From: Legionella taurinensis
Lineage (GTDB): Bacteria > Pseudomonadota > Gammaproteobacteria > Legionellales > Legionellaceae
Direction of reading: 5' to 3'
DNA: 64,000 nucleotides
Assembly (NCBI RefSeq): GCF_900452865.1
Contig: NZ_UGOZ01000001.1
Coordinates: 62,001 to 126,000, forward strand
Shown: positions 34,422 through 43,794 of the stretch, in pieces
Position numbering within the stretch: position 1 is the first letter of the stretch
Layout of the letters: every line of letters starts with the position of its first letter
Program-made: the position numbers and the translations under genes
Notes under the pieces: model-generated
Databases searched by the model: none
Told to the model about the DNA's origin: nothing
Seen by the model: the letters and a program-made list of their open reading frames with translations, nothing else

Positions 34422-35306
34422 ATGAGACTTGATCATCGTGGGTTGCAGGCTTTAGACGCTGTCATTCAAACCCAAAGCTTTGCCGCCGCTGCCCAGCAAT
34501 TGTTTATTACTCAGCCAGCGATAAGCCAGCGCATCAAACAACTGGAAGTAATGATGGGGCAGCCTTTGCTGATTCGAACTCATCCTTACAGGGCGACGCC
34601 CCTGGGTGAAAAAATGCTGGGTTTACTTCGACGCATCCATCTACTGGAAGAGCACTTTCTTCAGGAAATCGAACAGGATTTGCCTGCTCGTCTGTCGGTA
34701 GCCCTCAACCGTGACAGTTTGGAAACCTGGTTTACTCATTTACTGGCGGATTTGCGCTTTCTTGAAAAAGTGAATCTTGACATCATTACCGATGATCAGG
34801 AATTAACACTGGATTATTTCCGCAAAGGGGCGGTTTCTGCTTGTGTGTCGAGCCATGATAAAGCCTTGCCCGGTTGTGAATGCGTCCTGTTAGGGCACAT
34901 GGATTATTTGCTGGTTGCCTCGCCTGCGTTTATCGAACGTTACTTTGCGAATGGTGCCGCAATGGAAGACAATCTCCACCATGCGCCTCTGCTGGTTTTT
35001 GACAGCCGTGATCGTCTGCATGAACGCTTTTTTACCCACTTCTTTAAAAAAGCCCTGTTGCCCAAGCGTTACAATATGGTCCCTTCTGTGCAGGGGTTCA
35101 GGGAGTTTGCGATCCAGGGCTATGGCTTTGGCCTTATTCCAAGCCTGGATATCACCCGCGAACTGGCACAAGGTCTTCTCAAGGAAATCTGCCCTGGCAA
35201 ACGCTGGCTTATGCCGCTGTATTGGCATTACTGGCAATTGCCAGCGCTCCATTACCAGGAATTCATTGAGACCATTATCCAGGGCGCCGGCCGCTACCTC
35301 ATTTGA
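34422..35306 (+). CDS. argP: LysR-type transcriptional regulator ArgP/LysG
   Basis: A 294-residue LysR-family regulator. It has an N-terminal winged helix-turn-helix (LDHRGLQALDAVIQTQSFAA, then AAQQLFITQPAISQRIKQLE) and a co-inducer domain from about residue 90 with the FREFAIQGYGFGLIPSLD segment. ArgP/LysG proteins sense lysine or arginine and activate the divergent exporter gene, argO/lysE. The HTH wording and the partner gene support ArgP rather than a generic LysR. The ATG at 34422 (MRLDHRGLQ) fits the family start, while the upstream TTG does not. No strong ribosome site is visible. Confidence 0.9.
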   Translation: MRLDHRGLQALDAVIQTQSFAAAAQQLFITQPAISQRIKQLEVMMGQPLLIRTHPYRATPLGEKMLGLLRRIHLLEEHFLQEIEQDLPARLSVALNRDSLETWFTHLLADLRFLEKVNLDIITDDQELTLDYFRKGAVSACVSSHDKALPGCECVLLGHMDYLLVASPAFIERYFANGAAMEDNLHHAPLLVFDSRDRLHERFFTHFFKKALLPKRYNMVPSVQGFREFAIQGYGFGLIPSLDITRELAQGLLKEICPGKRWLMPLYWHYWQLPALHYQEFIETIIQGAGRYLI

Positions 35307-35312
35307 AGCGCT

Positions 35313-35666
35313 TTACTCAAAGCCAACCATGATTTTCCCGTCCTCAATACGGGTTGGATAAATCGTTAAGGACTTGGATGAGCTGACTTTCCCTAACAGT
35401 TTGCCAATCGCGGGCGGCCAGGGGGACCAGCAGGCAACTTCGCCGCTGTCTAAATCAAATTCACTTTTATGAAACGGACAAACAATGGTGTTTTGCTCGG
35501 TGATTTTGCCTTTCGTCAGTGGCAGTTTGAAATGCGGGCATTGCGATGACATTGCATGGACTTTGTCCTTGTGCCACAGGAACAGGATTTTGTTGCCGTC
35601 AATGCTTGCCACATGCCGTTGTTGATTCTGCAACTGCTCCAATGCGAGTGCTTCCTTCCAGATCAT
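35313..35666 (-). CDS. Rieske [2Fe-2S] ferredoxin-like protein
   Basis: A 117-residue stand-alone Rieske protein. The cluster ligands are CPHFKLPL and CPFHKSEFD, two Cys and two His in the standard C-x-H...C-x2-H pattern. It also has the nitrite-reductase/dioxygenase-ferredoxin style GEVACWSPWPPAIG loop. It is probably an electron carrier for an oxygenase or reductase encoded elsewhere, since no oxygenase gene is adjacent. The ATG at 35666 (MIWKEALALEQL) has GGAGAA 6 bases upstream and is preferred over the in-frame Met at 35693. It converges with argP at a 6-base gap. Confidence 0.85.
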   Translation of the reverse strand: MIWKEALALEQLQNQQRHVASIDGNKILFLWHKDKVHAMSSQCPHFKLPLTKGKITEQNTIVCPFHKSEFDLDSGEVACWSPWPPAIGKLLGKVSSSKSLTIYPTRIEDGKIMVGFE

Positions 35667-35792
35667 GATGATTCTCCTTCCAAAGAAAGCCATCAGAATA
35701 CCAGCCAGGGATAAAGAAGTCAGTCAAAAAAACCATTTTGTGTAAATAAAAAACAATTTAATGCCATTTAATAAATACTGCAGCAATCATCA

Positions 35793-35820
35793 TTGCAAGT
35801 TTTCCATCTAGGGGTATAAA
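35793..35820 (+). promoter_or_regulatory. Strong promoter of the cytochrome oxidase operon
   Basis: TTGCAA (35793-35798), a 16-base spacer and TATAAA (35815-35820). The transcript would start about 50 bases before the GTG at 35879, where AAGGAGG is the ribosome site. Confidence 0.65.
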
Positions 35821-35878
35821 ATGCTTGATTATTTTTCTTGTCTGTCGCTGTTTAAGGTAAGCATATTAAGGAGGGGGC

Positions 35879-37564
35879 GTGCGCTCTTTGTTGAAAAACA
35901 ACGCAATTTTTGCGATTTTATTCATGAGTGTGATTTCATTCGTCACTGCATCGTACGCTGCGAAAGCCAATGATGAAACCTCAAAAGCAGCGGCTGAACC
36001 GGTGTCCACGCCAAACGAGCCACAGTCAAACGAGGCAAAATCAATTGTCCCGGAAGAAGTGAAACCGGTTCCCAAGCAGGACGTGACAACAGAAACAGCA
36101 ACGCAACAGGAAAAAATCGCGGAGCCTCTGATCGACGGGTATTACCCCGCCTACCCCCAAACCAAAGCACCAGCGGATGACGTTCAGAAAAAACTGATTG
36201 AGCACGGCGAATACCTGGCTAAAATGGGTGACTGCATCGCCTGCCATACCAATGTGAAGGGCGGTACGCCTGCGTTTGCCGGGGGATTGCCCATCAATAC
36301 GCCTTTCGGCACGTTTTACAGCCCTAATATCACTCCGGATAAAGAAACCGGTATTGGTAACTGGACTGAAGACGATTTTATCCGTGCCATGAGAGAAGGC
36401 CGTGATCCCAAAGGCAGAAATTATTTCCCGGTTTTCCCCTACATTTACTTCTCCAAGACGACCGACGACGATTTACGCGCGCTTTATGCCTATTTCATGA
36501 GTCTTCCGCCAGTCAAGCAGGAAAATAAATCGCTTCCTTTCCCATTCAATGTGCCAGGAGCCCGGTTTTCATTATGGGGATGGAATTTGCTGTTCTTCTT
36601 CCCGGAGGAAGACACCATTGACTACCAAAGTGACAAATCACCGGCCTGGAACCGCGGCAAATACATTGTTGACAGTTTGGGGCATTGCAGCATGTGCCAT
36701 ACACCGCTCAACATTTTTGGCGCACCAAAGGATCGTTATTACTTGACCGGCAGCTTCATTGATGGTTACTGGGCACCCAACATTACCAAATTCGGTTTGC
36801 GCTCAGCGAGCCGCTATGAAGTGGCGGATGTGTTCCTGAAAGGGCAGCTCATCAATCGCGCCGGCCCTGTCGCGGGCCCCATGGCCGAGGTTAATCACAA
36901 CAGTCTAAGTTATCTGACGGAAGAGGATCGTCTGGCGATTGCAACCTATTTAAAGACGGTTGTCAGTGAAGAGTCTCTGGGGGTTTCACCGTCCGAGCAG
37001 CAACCCACGCTGAAACGCGGTAAGCAGGTTTATGTCAATGCCTGCATCATTTGCCACCAGGATAATAAAATGGGCGCGCCCGTCATTGGGGATGGTGCAA
37101 ACTGGTATCGTCGCCTCAAAGACAGTGGCCTGACCGGATTGTATCGCCATGCCATTAACGGCTATAACAGCATGCCGGTTAAAGGCGCCTGCGTGACCTG
37201 CAGCGACAATGACATCATGGCAGCCACGGATTATATTTTAAACAAATCGCTGTCCCGATCCCAGTGGACGGATTTAGACAATGCCGGTTCACAAAAATAC
37301 CCGTCAAACGGCAAGGATGTTTACAATGAAAACTGTGGCATGTGCCATGACGATGGCAAACAAGGCGCACCGAAAATCGGCGACAAAGCCATCTGGAAAC
37401 CGCTGCTGCAGAAAAACATGGATGTCTTAATCAAGCAAACGGTAAGTGGCGAATACCATCCCAAAAACGGGGGCTGCAAGCATTGCACAACAGGTGAAGT
37501 GATTGAAGCAATCAAATACATGGTGAGCCAATCGAAGGAAGAGGGTAACTATTCCTTGTGGTAA
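35879..37564 (+). CDS. Four-haem c-type cytochrome, dihaem module fused to two c5-type domains
   Basis: A 561-residue exported cytochrome with an N-terminal signal or anchor (about 1-27) and a Pro/Glu/Lys-rich linker to about residue 90. Four haem motifs follow: CIACH and CSMCH in a dihaem module resembling the cytochrome subunits of alcohol/gluconate dehydrogenases (FAGGLPINTPFGTFYSPNIT). Then come CIICH and CGMCH in two c5-like domains, each with a further C-x-x-C (CVTCS, CKHCT) as in cytochrome c5. It opens the cox operon and probably delivers electrons to CuA of the oxidase. The start is a GTG at 35879, 4 bases after AAGGAGG; a hairpin separates it from coxB. Confidence 0.88.
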   Translation: MRSLLKNNAIFAILFMSVISFVTASYAAKANDETSKAAAEPVSTPNEPQSNEAKSIVPEEVKPVPKQDVTTETATQQEKIAEPLIDGYYPAYPQTKAPADDVQKKLIEHGEYLAKMGDCIACHTNVKGGTPAFAGGLPINTPFGTFYSPNITPDKETGIGNWTEDDFIRAMREGRDPKGRNYFPVFPYIYFSKTTDDDLRALYAYFMSLPPVKQENKSLPFPFNVPGARFSLWGWNLLFFFPEEDTIDYQSDKSPAWNRGKYIVDSLGHCSMCHTPLNIFGAPKDRYYLTGSFIDGYWAPNITKFGLRSASRYEVADVFLKGQLINRAGPVAGPMAEVNHNSLSYLTEEDRLAIATYLKTVVSEESLGVSPSEQQPTLKRGKQVYVNACIICHQDNKMGAPVIGDGANWYRRLKDSGLTGLYRHAINGYNSMPVKGACVTCSDNDIMAATDYILNKSLSRSQWTDLDNAGSQKYPSNGKDVYNENCGMCHDDGKQGAPKIGDKAIWKPLLQKNMDVLIKQTVSGEYHPKNGGCKHCTTGEVIEAIKYMVSQSKEEGNYSLW

Positions 37565-37609
37565 GGGCGATTGGTGATAAACAGGGTTATTAAGAAAAAT
37601 TAATCATCA

Positions 37610-37630
37610 GGCTGGTTGCCGCAACCAGCC
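37610..37630 (+). promoter_or_regulatory. Perfect hairpin between cytochrome c gene and coxB
   Basis: GGCTGGTTGC (37610-37619) and GCAACCAGCC (37621-37630) are perfectly complementary; with a 5-base loop the stem is 8 bp. No U-tract follows. It may stabilise or process the operon mRNA so that the cytochrome and oxidase genes are expressed at different levels. Confidence 0.5.
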
Positions 37631-37649
37631 AATAAGAATAAGGTGAGGA

Positions 37650-38864
37650 ATGGGGATGCGAAACAGGTTTAAGGCTGGCGGTTTGCTTGCCGCTGCCGGA
37701 GTCGGGCTACTGACAACTCAAACGGCCGCTGCTGCAGCTGATACGTGGCAGTTAAATATGTACAAAGGTGTAACGCCTTTAAGCCATGACATGTATTTCC
37801 TGCACACAACATCGATGATTGTGTGTGCGTTGATTGGAATCGTGGTGTTTGGCGTGATGATTTATTCGCTCATTCATCATCGCAAATCCGTAGGTTATAA
37901 ACCAGCGGCCTTTCATGATAACCCGCGCCTTGAAATAGTCTGGTCAGTGATTCCTTTCCTGATTCTTATTGCCTTAGCCATTCCCGCCACCACTATCCTG
38001 ATGCGGCTTGAAGACAGCAGTGATTCTGACGTCACCATCAAGGTCGTTGGGTCTCAATGGAAATGGCAATACCAATACCTGGATCAGGGGATTAGTTTTT
38101 TCAGCAACCTCGCCACACCCTACGATCAAATTCAAAATAAACAGAAAAAAGGACAGTGGTATCTACTGGAGGTGGATAAGCCGCTGGTGGTTCCTGTGAA
38201 CCGTAAAATCAGGTTTTTAGTGACCTCAACCGATGTGATTCATTCCTGGTGGGTACCTGAACTGGGTATCAAGCGCGATGCCATGCCAGGATTCATGCAC
38301 GAGGCTTGGGCCCGTATCGAAAAACCGGGGGTTTATCGCGGCCAATGTACTGAATTATGCGGTATTAACCATGCTTACATGCCGATTGTAGTGCAGGCTG
38401 TGAGCGATGACGAGTTCAAGCAATGGGTCGATGCTCAGGTGAAAGTGGAAGATATTTATGCTGCCGGGGCGGGCAAACCCAAAGAACAGGTTAAAATGAC
38501 CCGTGAAGAACTGATGACTCTCGGTAAAACCAAGTACGAAGCCATCTGTGCGGCCTGCCATAAAGCAGATGGCAAGGGGTTGCCGCCGATGTTCCCGCCG
38601 TTGAAGGGCAGTTCGATTGCCGTCGGTAAACCCATCAGCCGACACATTGCTCTGGTGCTTGATGGCGTTCCAGGATCAGCCATGCAGGCTTACAAAGACC
38701 AATTGACGGATCAGGAAATCGCGGCCGTAGTGACCTACGAGCGAAATGCCTGGGAAAATAATACCAATGACGAAGTGCAGCCTGCCAATGTGGCTAAGGT
38801 ACGATCCGGTGAGGTTCAGGCACCTAAAATAGTGAAAAAAGCGCAAGCTGGAGGTTTACGATGA
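37650..38864 (+). CDS. coxB: Cytochrome c oxidase subunit II with C-terminal cytochrome c domain
   Basis: A 404-residue subunit II of an aa3/caa3-type oxidase. After a signal-like N-terminus and two spans (about 45-125), the periplasmic cupredoxin domain has VIHSWWVPELG and the CuA ligands GQCTELCGINHAYMP. A C-terminal cytochrome c domain (about 285-375) carries CAACHK and GKGLPPMFPPL, so the subunit is of the caa3 kind. The ATG at 37650 or a second at 37656 may be used. It overlaps coxA by 4 bases (ATGA). Confidence 0.95.
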   Translation: MGMRNRFKAGGLLAAAGVGLLTTQTAAAAADTWQLNMYKGVTPLSHDMYFLHTTSMIVCALIGIVVFGVMIYSLIHHRKSVGYKPAAFHDNPRLEIVWSVIPFLILIALAIPATTILMRLEDSSDSDVTIKVVGSQWKWQYQYLDQGISFFSNLATPYDQIQNKQKKGQWYLLEVDKPLVVPVNRKIRFLVTSTDVIHSWWVPELGIKRDAMPGFMHEAWARIEKPGVYRGQCTELCGINHAYMPIVVQAVSDDEFKQWVDAQVKVEDIYAAGAGKPKEQVKMTREELMTLGKTKYEAICAACHKADGKGLPPMFPPLKGSSIAVGKPISRHIALVLDGVPGSAMQAYKDQLTDQEIAAVVTYERNAWENNTNDEVQPANVAKVRSGEVQAPKIVKKAQAGGLR

Positions 38865-40480
38865 GTCAAACATTGGCACATGAACTCGATCACCATGATG
38901 ACCATGATCATGGACCAGAACAAGGTAAAGGGTTTATCGGTTTCGCTAAGCGATGGTTATTTACCACCAACCACAAAGACATTGGCTCGCTTTATCTTTG
39001 GATAGCGATGTTGAGTTTCTTTTTAGCCGGTGGTATGGCATTAATCATTCGTGCGGAATTATTTCAGCCCGGCCATCGTTTTGTCGACCCCAATTTCTTT
39101 AACCAGATGACCACCATGCACGGCCTCATCATGCTCTTTGGGGTAGTAATGCCTGCGTTCACCGGGATGGCGAACTGGCAAATCCCAATGATGATTGGTG
39201 CGCCAGATATGGCTCTGCCACGGTTAAATAACTGGAGCTTCTGGATCCTGCCCTTTGCATTTGCCTTGTTGTTTTCAACCATGTTTCACAGTGGCGGCGG
39301 TCCTAATTTCGGTTGGACCATGTATGCTCCCTTATCAACCAAATATGCTCCGCCCAGCACAGACTTCATGATCTTTGCAGTGCATATGATGGGTCTGTCT
39401 TCAATCATGGGTTCTATCAACATCATTGCCACCATTCTGAACATGCGGGCCCCCGGCATGACCTTGATGAAAATGCCCATGTTCGTCTGGACCTGGTTGA
39501 TCACGGCGTTTCTACTGATTGCGATCATGCCCGTTCTGGCCGGTGCAGTCACCATGATGCTGGCTGATCGACATTTCGGTACCAGCTTTTTTGACGCGGC
39601 AGGTGGTGGTGATCCGATTTTATTCCAGCATGTTTTCTGGTTTTTTGGACATCCGGAGGTGTACGTTCTGATATTGCCGGCTTTTGGAGTGATCTCTGAA
39701 ATTATTCCAACCTTTAGCCGTAAGCCATTGTTTGGTTATCATTTCATGGTGTATGCAACGGTCAGTATTGCGTTGCTTTCATTCATTGTCTGGGTCCATC
39801 ATATGTTCACCACCGGTGTACCGCTTGGTGCTGAATTGTTCTTTATGTATGCGACCATGCTGATTTCGGTTCCCACAGGCATTAAAGTATTTAACTGGGT
39901 CAGCACCATGTTTAAAGGCGCCATGACGTTTGAAACGCCCATGCTGTTTGCGATAGCGTTTGTGTTTCTGTTCACTATCGGCGGCTTTACCGGGTTAATG
40001 CTTGCACTGGTGCCTGCGGATTATCAATACCAGGATACCTATTTTGTTGTCGCTCATTTCCATTATGTTCTGGTTCCCGGCGCCATCTTCTCCTTAATGG
40101 CAGCCACGTACTATTGGCTGCCGAAATGGACGGGCCACATGTACAACGAGTGTTTGGGTAAATGGCATTTCTGGCTGTCAGCCATTTCAGTGAATATTGC
40201 CTTTTTCCCCATGCATTTCCTAGGGCTGGCGGGTATGCCAAGACGTATTCCGGACTATGCTTTGCAGTTTACCAACTTCAACATGGTATCTACCGTGGGT
40301 GCCTTCATTTTTGGTTTCTCACAGCTGCTGTTTTTATACAACGTGTTCATGACGGTTAAGCGCCGCCATGAAGGCAAACGCCTGGATGCACGGGTATGGG
40401 AAGGGGCTCATGGTTTGGAGTGGACATTGTCGTCACCGCCTCCGTACCACAGCTTCACCACGCCGCCAACGGTTCCCTAG
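38861..40480 (+). CDS. coxA: Cytochrome c oxidase subunit I
   Basis: A 539-residue subunit I with twelve spans, holding haem a and the haem a3-CuB centre. It shows TTNHKDIGSLYLW, the low-spin haem region MTTMHGLIMLFGVVMP, FWFFGHPEVYVLILPAFG (His-Tyr cross-link with CuB ligand), HHMFTTG, and VVAHFHYVL (haem ligands). The conserved Glu before HPEVY-type residues and the K-channel region indicate a proton-pumping A-type oxidase. A His/Asp-rich N-terminal stretch of about 20 residues is unusual but harmless. It overlaps coxB and precedes ctaG by 35 bases. Confidence 0.97.
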   Translation: MSQTLAHELDHHDDHDHGPEQGKGFIGFAKRWLFTTNHKDIGSLYLWIAMLSFFLAGGMALIIRAELFQPGHRFVDPNFFNQMTTMHGLIMLFGVVMPAFTGMANWQIPMMIGAPDMALPRLNNWSFWILPFAFALLFSTMFHSGGGPNFGWTMYAPLSTKYAPPSTDFMIFAVHMMGLSSIMGSINIIATILNMRAPGMTLMKMPMFVWTWLITAFLLIAIMPVLAGAVTMMLADRHFGTSFFDAAGGGDPILFQHVFWFFGHPEVYVLILPAFGVISEIIPTFSRKPLFGYHFMVYATVSIALLSFIVWVHHMFTTGVPLGAELFFMYATMLISVPTGIKVFNWVSTMFKGAMTFETPMLFAIAFVFLFTIGGFTGLMLALVPADYQYQDTYFVVAHFHYVLVPGAIFSLMAATYYWLPKWTGHMYNECLGKWHFWLSAISVNIAFFPMHFLGLAGMPRRIPDYALQFTNFNMVSTVGAFIFGFSQLLFLYNVFMTVKRRHEGKRLDARVWEGAHGLEWTLSSPPPYHSFTTPPTVP

Positions 40481-40515
40481 AGTGTGGACGGGGCATTAAC
40501 CGCTCCATGTGTTGA

Positions 40516-41073
40516 ATGAACGAGCAGGCAGGTAATGCAGTGAAAGGTCATAAAAGAATTGTGTTGTTATTGTCACTCATTGTGCTTGGCATGTTTGGTT
40601 TTGGCTTTGCTCTGGTGCCCATTTATAACAGCCTTTGCCAAACGTTGGGGATCAATGGCAAAACCAATAGTAAGGCAGCGGCTTATAATAGCGCACAGGC
40701 TTTTGTGGATAAAAACAGGGTCGTGACGGTTCAATTTGTCTCAACCAGTAACAGCAGTTTACCCTGGGCCTTTTACCCCAAGGTAACCCGGATTAACGTG
40801 CACCCCGGCGAAATTGCCAAACTTGCATTTTATGCAGAGAATAAAAGCAATTTCCGGATGACTGTGCAGGCAATACCCAGCGTTACGCCGGGAATTGCCG
40901 CGAAATACTTAAAAAAGACAGAGTGTTTTTGTTTTACCCAGCAAACCTTGAATGGACACGAAGCCATGGATATGCCTTTGCTGTTTCATCTGGATAATGA
41001 CTTGCCGGCGGAAATAAAAACAATCACTTTGTCGTATACATTATTCGATGTGACAAATCGTGTAATTAATTGA
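40516..41073 (+). CDS. ctaG: Cytochrome c oxidase assembly protein CtaG/Cox11
   Basis: A 185-residue Cox11-type copper chaperone that inserts CuB into subunit I. It has one N-terminal span (about 16-35) followed by VPIYNSLCQTLG with the conserved Cys. The periplasmic beta domain has VNVHPGE-like residues (RINVHPGEIAKLAFYAEN), and the copper-binding CFCF motif is in KTECFCFTQQ. Its position between coxA and coxC is standard. Confidence 0.94.
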   Translation: MNEQAGNAVKGHKRIVLLLSLIVLGMFGFGFALVPIYNSLCQTLGINGKTNSKAAAYNSAQAFVDKNRVVTVQFVSTSNSSLPWAFYPKVTRINVHPGEIAKLAFYAENKSNFRMTVQAIPSVTPGIAAKYLKKTECFCFTQQTLNGHEAMDMPLLFHLDNDLPAEIKTITLSYTLFDVTNRVIN

Positions 41074-41126
41074 CTCTGGATTGACTGTGGTTATCCAGGC
41101 GAATAATAAAGAGGAGAAAGAAACCC

Positions 41127-41996
41127 ATGGGAGCGCACGGTACTTATTACGTCCCTAAGCCTAGCCATTGGCCGCTGGTCGGCTCCATTGGCCTGACCAC
41201 AACGCTGGTCGGCGCTGCATCATGGCTGCATGATGACTGGTATGGCCCTTATATTTTCTTTGCCGGGCTTTGCATTCTAGTGGGCATGATGGTCGGGTGG
41301 TTTGGCCAGGTCATTTATGAAAATCAAAAAGGACTTTATGACCTCCAGGTTGATCGTTCCTTCCGTTGGGGGATGTGCTGGTTCATTTTCTCAGAAGTGT
41401 GTTTCTTCGGCGCTTTTTTCGGCGCGTTGTTTTTTTGCCGCTATTGGTCAGTTCCGCTGCTCGGCGGAGAAATGCACCCGATTACGCACTACACCTTGTG
41501 GTCTGACTTTGTGGCTCAATGGCCGCTTTTGCAAAATCCCAATAACCAAACCTTTGTCGGGGCTACTGAAGCGATGGGGGCGTGGGGGCTTGCCGCGATT
41601 AATACCTTAATCCTGCTTACTTCCGGTGCGACCATCACCTGGGCGCATTGGGCATTAAAACTCAATAAGCGCAAGCAACTGATTGCGGGCATGGTCTTAA
41701 CCATTTTACTCGGTATGCTGTTCCTTGGCTTACAATCCTACGAGTACCATGAAGCATACACCGAGATGAACCTGACTCTGGATGCTGGGATTTATGGTAC
41801 CACCTTCTTTATGCTGACTGGTTTCCATGGCTTGCACGTGACCATCGGAACCATCATGCTGATTGTCATTCTTATCCGGTGCATCAAAGGCCATTTTACC
41901 CCTGAACGGCATTTCGCTTTTGAGGCGGTTGCCTGGTACTGGCACTTTGTGGATGTGGTATGGCTTTTTCTGTTCATCTTTGTCTACTGGCTCTAG
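41127..41996 (+). CDS. coxC: Cytochrome c oxidase subunit III
   Basis: A 289-residue subunit III with seven spans. It begins MGAHGTYYVPKPSHWPLVGS and shows FSEVCFFGAFFGALFF with the conserved Glu. The later FMLTGFHGLHVTIGT contains the family His residues, and the protein ends AVAWYWHFVDVVWLFLFIF. It supports proton uptake and turnover stability of the oxidase. GAGGAG precedes the ATG. It closes the operon, and a hairpin follows the stop. Confidence 0.96.
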   Translation: MGAHGTYYVPKPSHWPLVGSIGLTTTLVGAASWLHDDWYGPYIFFAGLCILVGMMVGWFGQVIYENQKGLYDLQVDRSFRWGMCWFIFSEVCFFGAFFGALFFCRYWSVPLLGGEMHPITHYTLWSDFVAQWPLLQNPNNQTFVGATEAMGAWGLAAINTLILLTSGATITWAHWALKLNKRKQLIAGMVLTILLGMLFLGLQSYEYHEAYTEMNLTLDAGIYGTTFFMLTGFHGLHVTIGTIMLIVILIRCIKGHFTPERHFAFEAVAWYWHFVDVVWLFLFIFVYWL

Positions 41997-42006
41997 GCAG
42001 CCTGCC

Positions 42007-42034
42007 AGGCGCGCAGCAAGCTCACTGTGCGCCT
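42007..42034. terminator. Hairpin between convergent coxC and the 90-aa gene
   Basis: AGGCGCGCAG (42007-42016) pairs with CTGTGCGCCT (42025-42034) with one G-T wobble and an 8-base loop. U-tracts are poor on both sides. The right arm touches the stop codon of the minus-strand gene at 42033. Confidence 0.5.
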
Positions 42035-42305
42035 AAAGTTTGGTGTTGACCAGAAAGCCCGGCTGGTAATTAATGTGAAGAATTTCAAAGGTGTAGGTAA
42101 ACTGGTAATGGCTGTAGCGGGTATGAATGATCTGGGCCTCGCCACGGAAAAACTGAGAAATGAAGGCCACAGGACTTCCCTTGTCAATATACTCTGTGGT
42201 GGTAACGACCAGTTCGTTTTCTGACAATACAACAAGACTGCATGAAACTTCCCTATTTTCAAACTTAATTGTAACTTTCACTTCATGAATGGGTTGAATT
42301 TGCAT
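42033..42305 (-). CDS. Small unassigned protein, possibly PilZ-like (90 aa)
   Basis: A 90-residue beta-rich protein (VKVTIKFENREVSCSLVV, ELVVTTTEYIDKGSPVAF, FTYTFEILHI). It ends PGFLVNTKL. The strand pattern with a Gly-Ser-Pro-Val-Ala-Phe turn recalls PilZ domains, but the Arg-x3-Arg and Asp/Asn-x-Ser-x2-Gly cyclic-di-GMP motifs are absent, so this is only a hint. A GGGAGATGTAG leader precedes the ATG. It stands alone between the cox operon and an EAL gene. Confidence 0.6.
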   Translation of the reverse strand: MQIQPIHEVKVTIKFENREVSCSLVVLSENELVVTTTEYIDKGSPVAFISQFFRGEAQIIHTRYSHYQFTYTFEILHINYQPGFLVNTKL

Positions 42306-42535
42306 CTACATCTCCCTTCATTGTTAATTATAGGTAGAAATAGACGCAGTGATTGCTATTCGGTGGCTTATTTTCATCAATAATTATCGCATTCATATAA
42401 AATGCGCAAAATTATACCAAAATGAGTGTGAAAAATAAATAAACAGTCAGGGCATTTTTTTATAGGTAGGCCATTGTACGAGTATCGACTGGGACCTGAT
42501 AAATTTACCCATAAGAGTTTCTTTTGACAGCCAGC

Positions 42536-43624
42536 CTATCCGTCAATCGTCTGGATATAATCAGGAATATGTTCGTAGGGCATGGGTTTTGCAAATAAAA
42601 ATCCTTGATAAAAATCAATGCTATACTGTTTTATTATCTGCAGTTCGTCGTCGCTTTCTATCCCTTCGCAGATCATTTTTATCCTAAGTTTTGTGGCCAT
42701 CTCACCAATTTTTTCCAGTATGATTTGCTTGAATTCATTGGTATGAATCTGATGAACCAATTCATAATCCAGTTTGATGTAGTCCGGTTGTAACTCCGTG
42801 AGTAAATTTAAGGAGCTGTAACCTGAGCCTAAATCATCAAGCGCCACGCCATAACCTTGGTTTCTGTAATAATCGATTATTTTTAATAAATGCTTTTTAT
42901 CCTTCACTTCATCACTTTCTGTGACTTCAAATACAATCTGGGATGGGCGAATGCCGGTTTTCTTTAATGATTGATTTGTTGTCGTCAGGCAAAAAAGTGG
43001 ATCGTAAATGGCAGTTGGGTTGAAGTTAATGAATAATTTCTTTTCAGAGATATCAATCTTACTCATGTTTTCTATATGGCAGATGCGGGCGTTTTTATCC
43101 AATAAGAAAAGCAACTCGCTGGATTTTGCCGCCCCAAACAGATCTGCCGGGGAGACAATAGCCGTATCGCCTTGTTTTCCTCGCAGCAGGCACTCAAAAC
43201 CGTAAGGTTTAAGGGTGTCACTGTGTAAAATGGGTTGGCAGAAGGTGGTTAATCCCTTATTGGTGATGAGTTCGACCAGCCATTGAGACAGACATAGACC
43301 GACCACCTTTTTTAATGAGTGCGTGTGATTCAGTACCCGTTCTATACAGCGGTCGGGAGCATCCATGGGCATCAAAACGGCCTTGCTGTCTTCCAGTTCT
43401 GCCTGTGAAAAACAGCACTCCAGGGCATGGCCTAAGTCTTTGGCTTCTTCGGACGAAAAAAATAACTCAATAATTCCCCCTTCCCTGGTGCTGAATTTAT
43501 AATGACACTGAGTCAGGTGATTGATTAATTTTGAATAACAATGACCGCGTGGAGGCGAAACGAGCAGCTGGTAGTTTCCAGACAGTTGATAGGTTGCTGT
43601 GGAATCACATTTTTGACAAGGCAT
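42536..43624 (-). CDS. EAL-domain cyclic-di-GMP phosphodiesterase
   Basis: A 362-residue protein. The N-terminal 110 residues contain a CxxC (MPCQKCDS) and an unassigned sensor-like region. From about residue 120 it is an EAL domain. The signature reads ECLLRG (Cys for Ala, Glu kept). The other catalytic and metal residues are present: FINFNP, FEVTES, ALDDLGSGYSS, YIKLD, CEGIES and YQGFLFAKP. Hydrolysis of cyclic-di-GMP to pGpG is therefore likely. The ATG at 43624 has GGGAAAG six bases upstream; an ATG at 43645 is possible. It is monocistronic. Confidence 0.9.
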   Translation of the reverse strand: MPCQKCDSTATYQLSGNYQLLVSPPRGHCYSKLINHLTQCHYKFSTREGGIIELFFSSEEAKDLGHALECCFSQAELEDSKAVLMPMDAPDRCIERVLNHTHSLKKVVGLCLSQWLVELITNKGLTTFCQPILHSDTLKPYGFECLLRGKQGDTAIVSPADLFGAAKSSELLFLLDKNARICHIENMSKIDISEKKLFINFNPTAIYDPLFCLTTTNQSLKKTGIRPSQIVFEVTESDEVKDKKHLLKIIDYYRNQGYGVALDDLGSGYSSLNLLTELQPDYIKLDYELVHQIHTNEFKQIILEKIGEMATKLRIKMICEGIESDDELQIIKQYSIDFYQGFLFAKPMPYEHIPDYIQTIDG

Positions 43625-43794
43625 CGTCTTTCCCTGATTGACCATTCTTCCTATCTTGTGAGTATAGAACTTTTTTTATGAAGACTGGTCAAAAGCCAAT
43701 GCAAAAAACAGAGATTCTACCTTTTATACAGGGTCATTGGTAAAAGCCATGGTTGGTCATGCTGAGAAGAGTAATACCCCCAATAGGTCCATAA

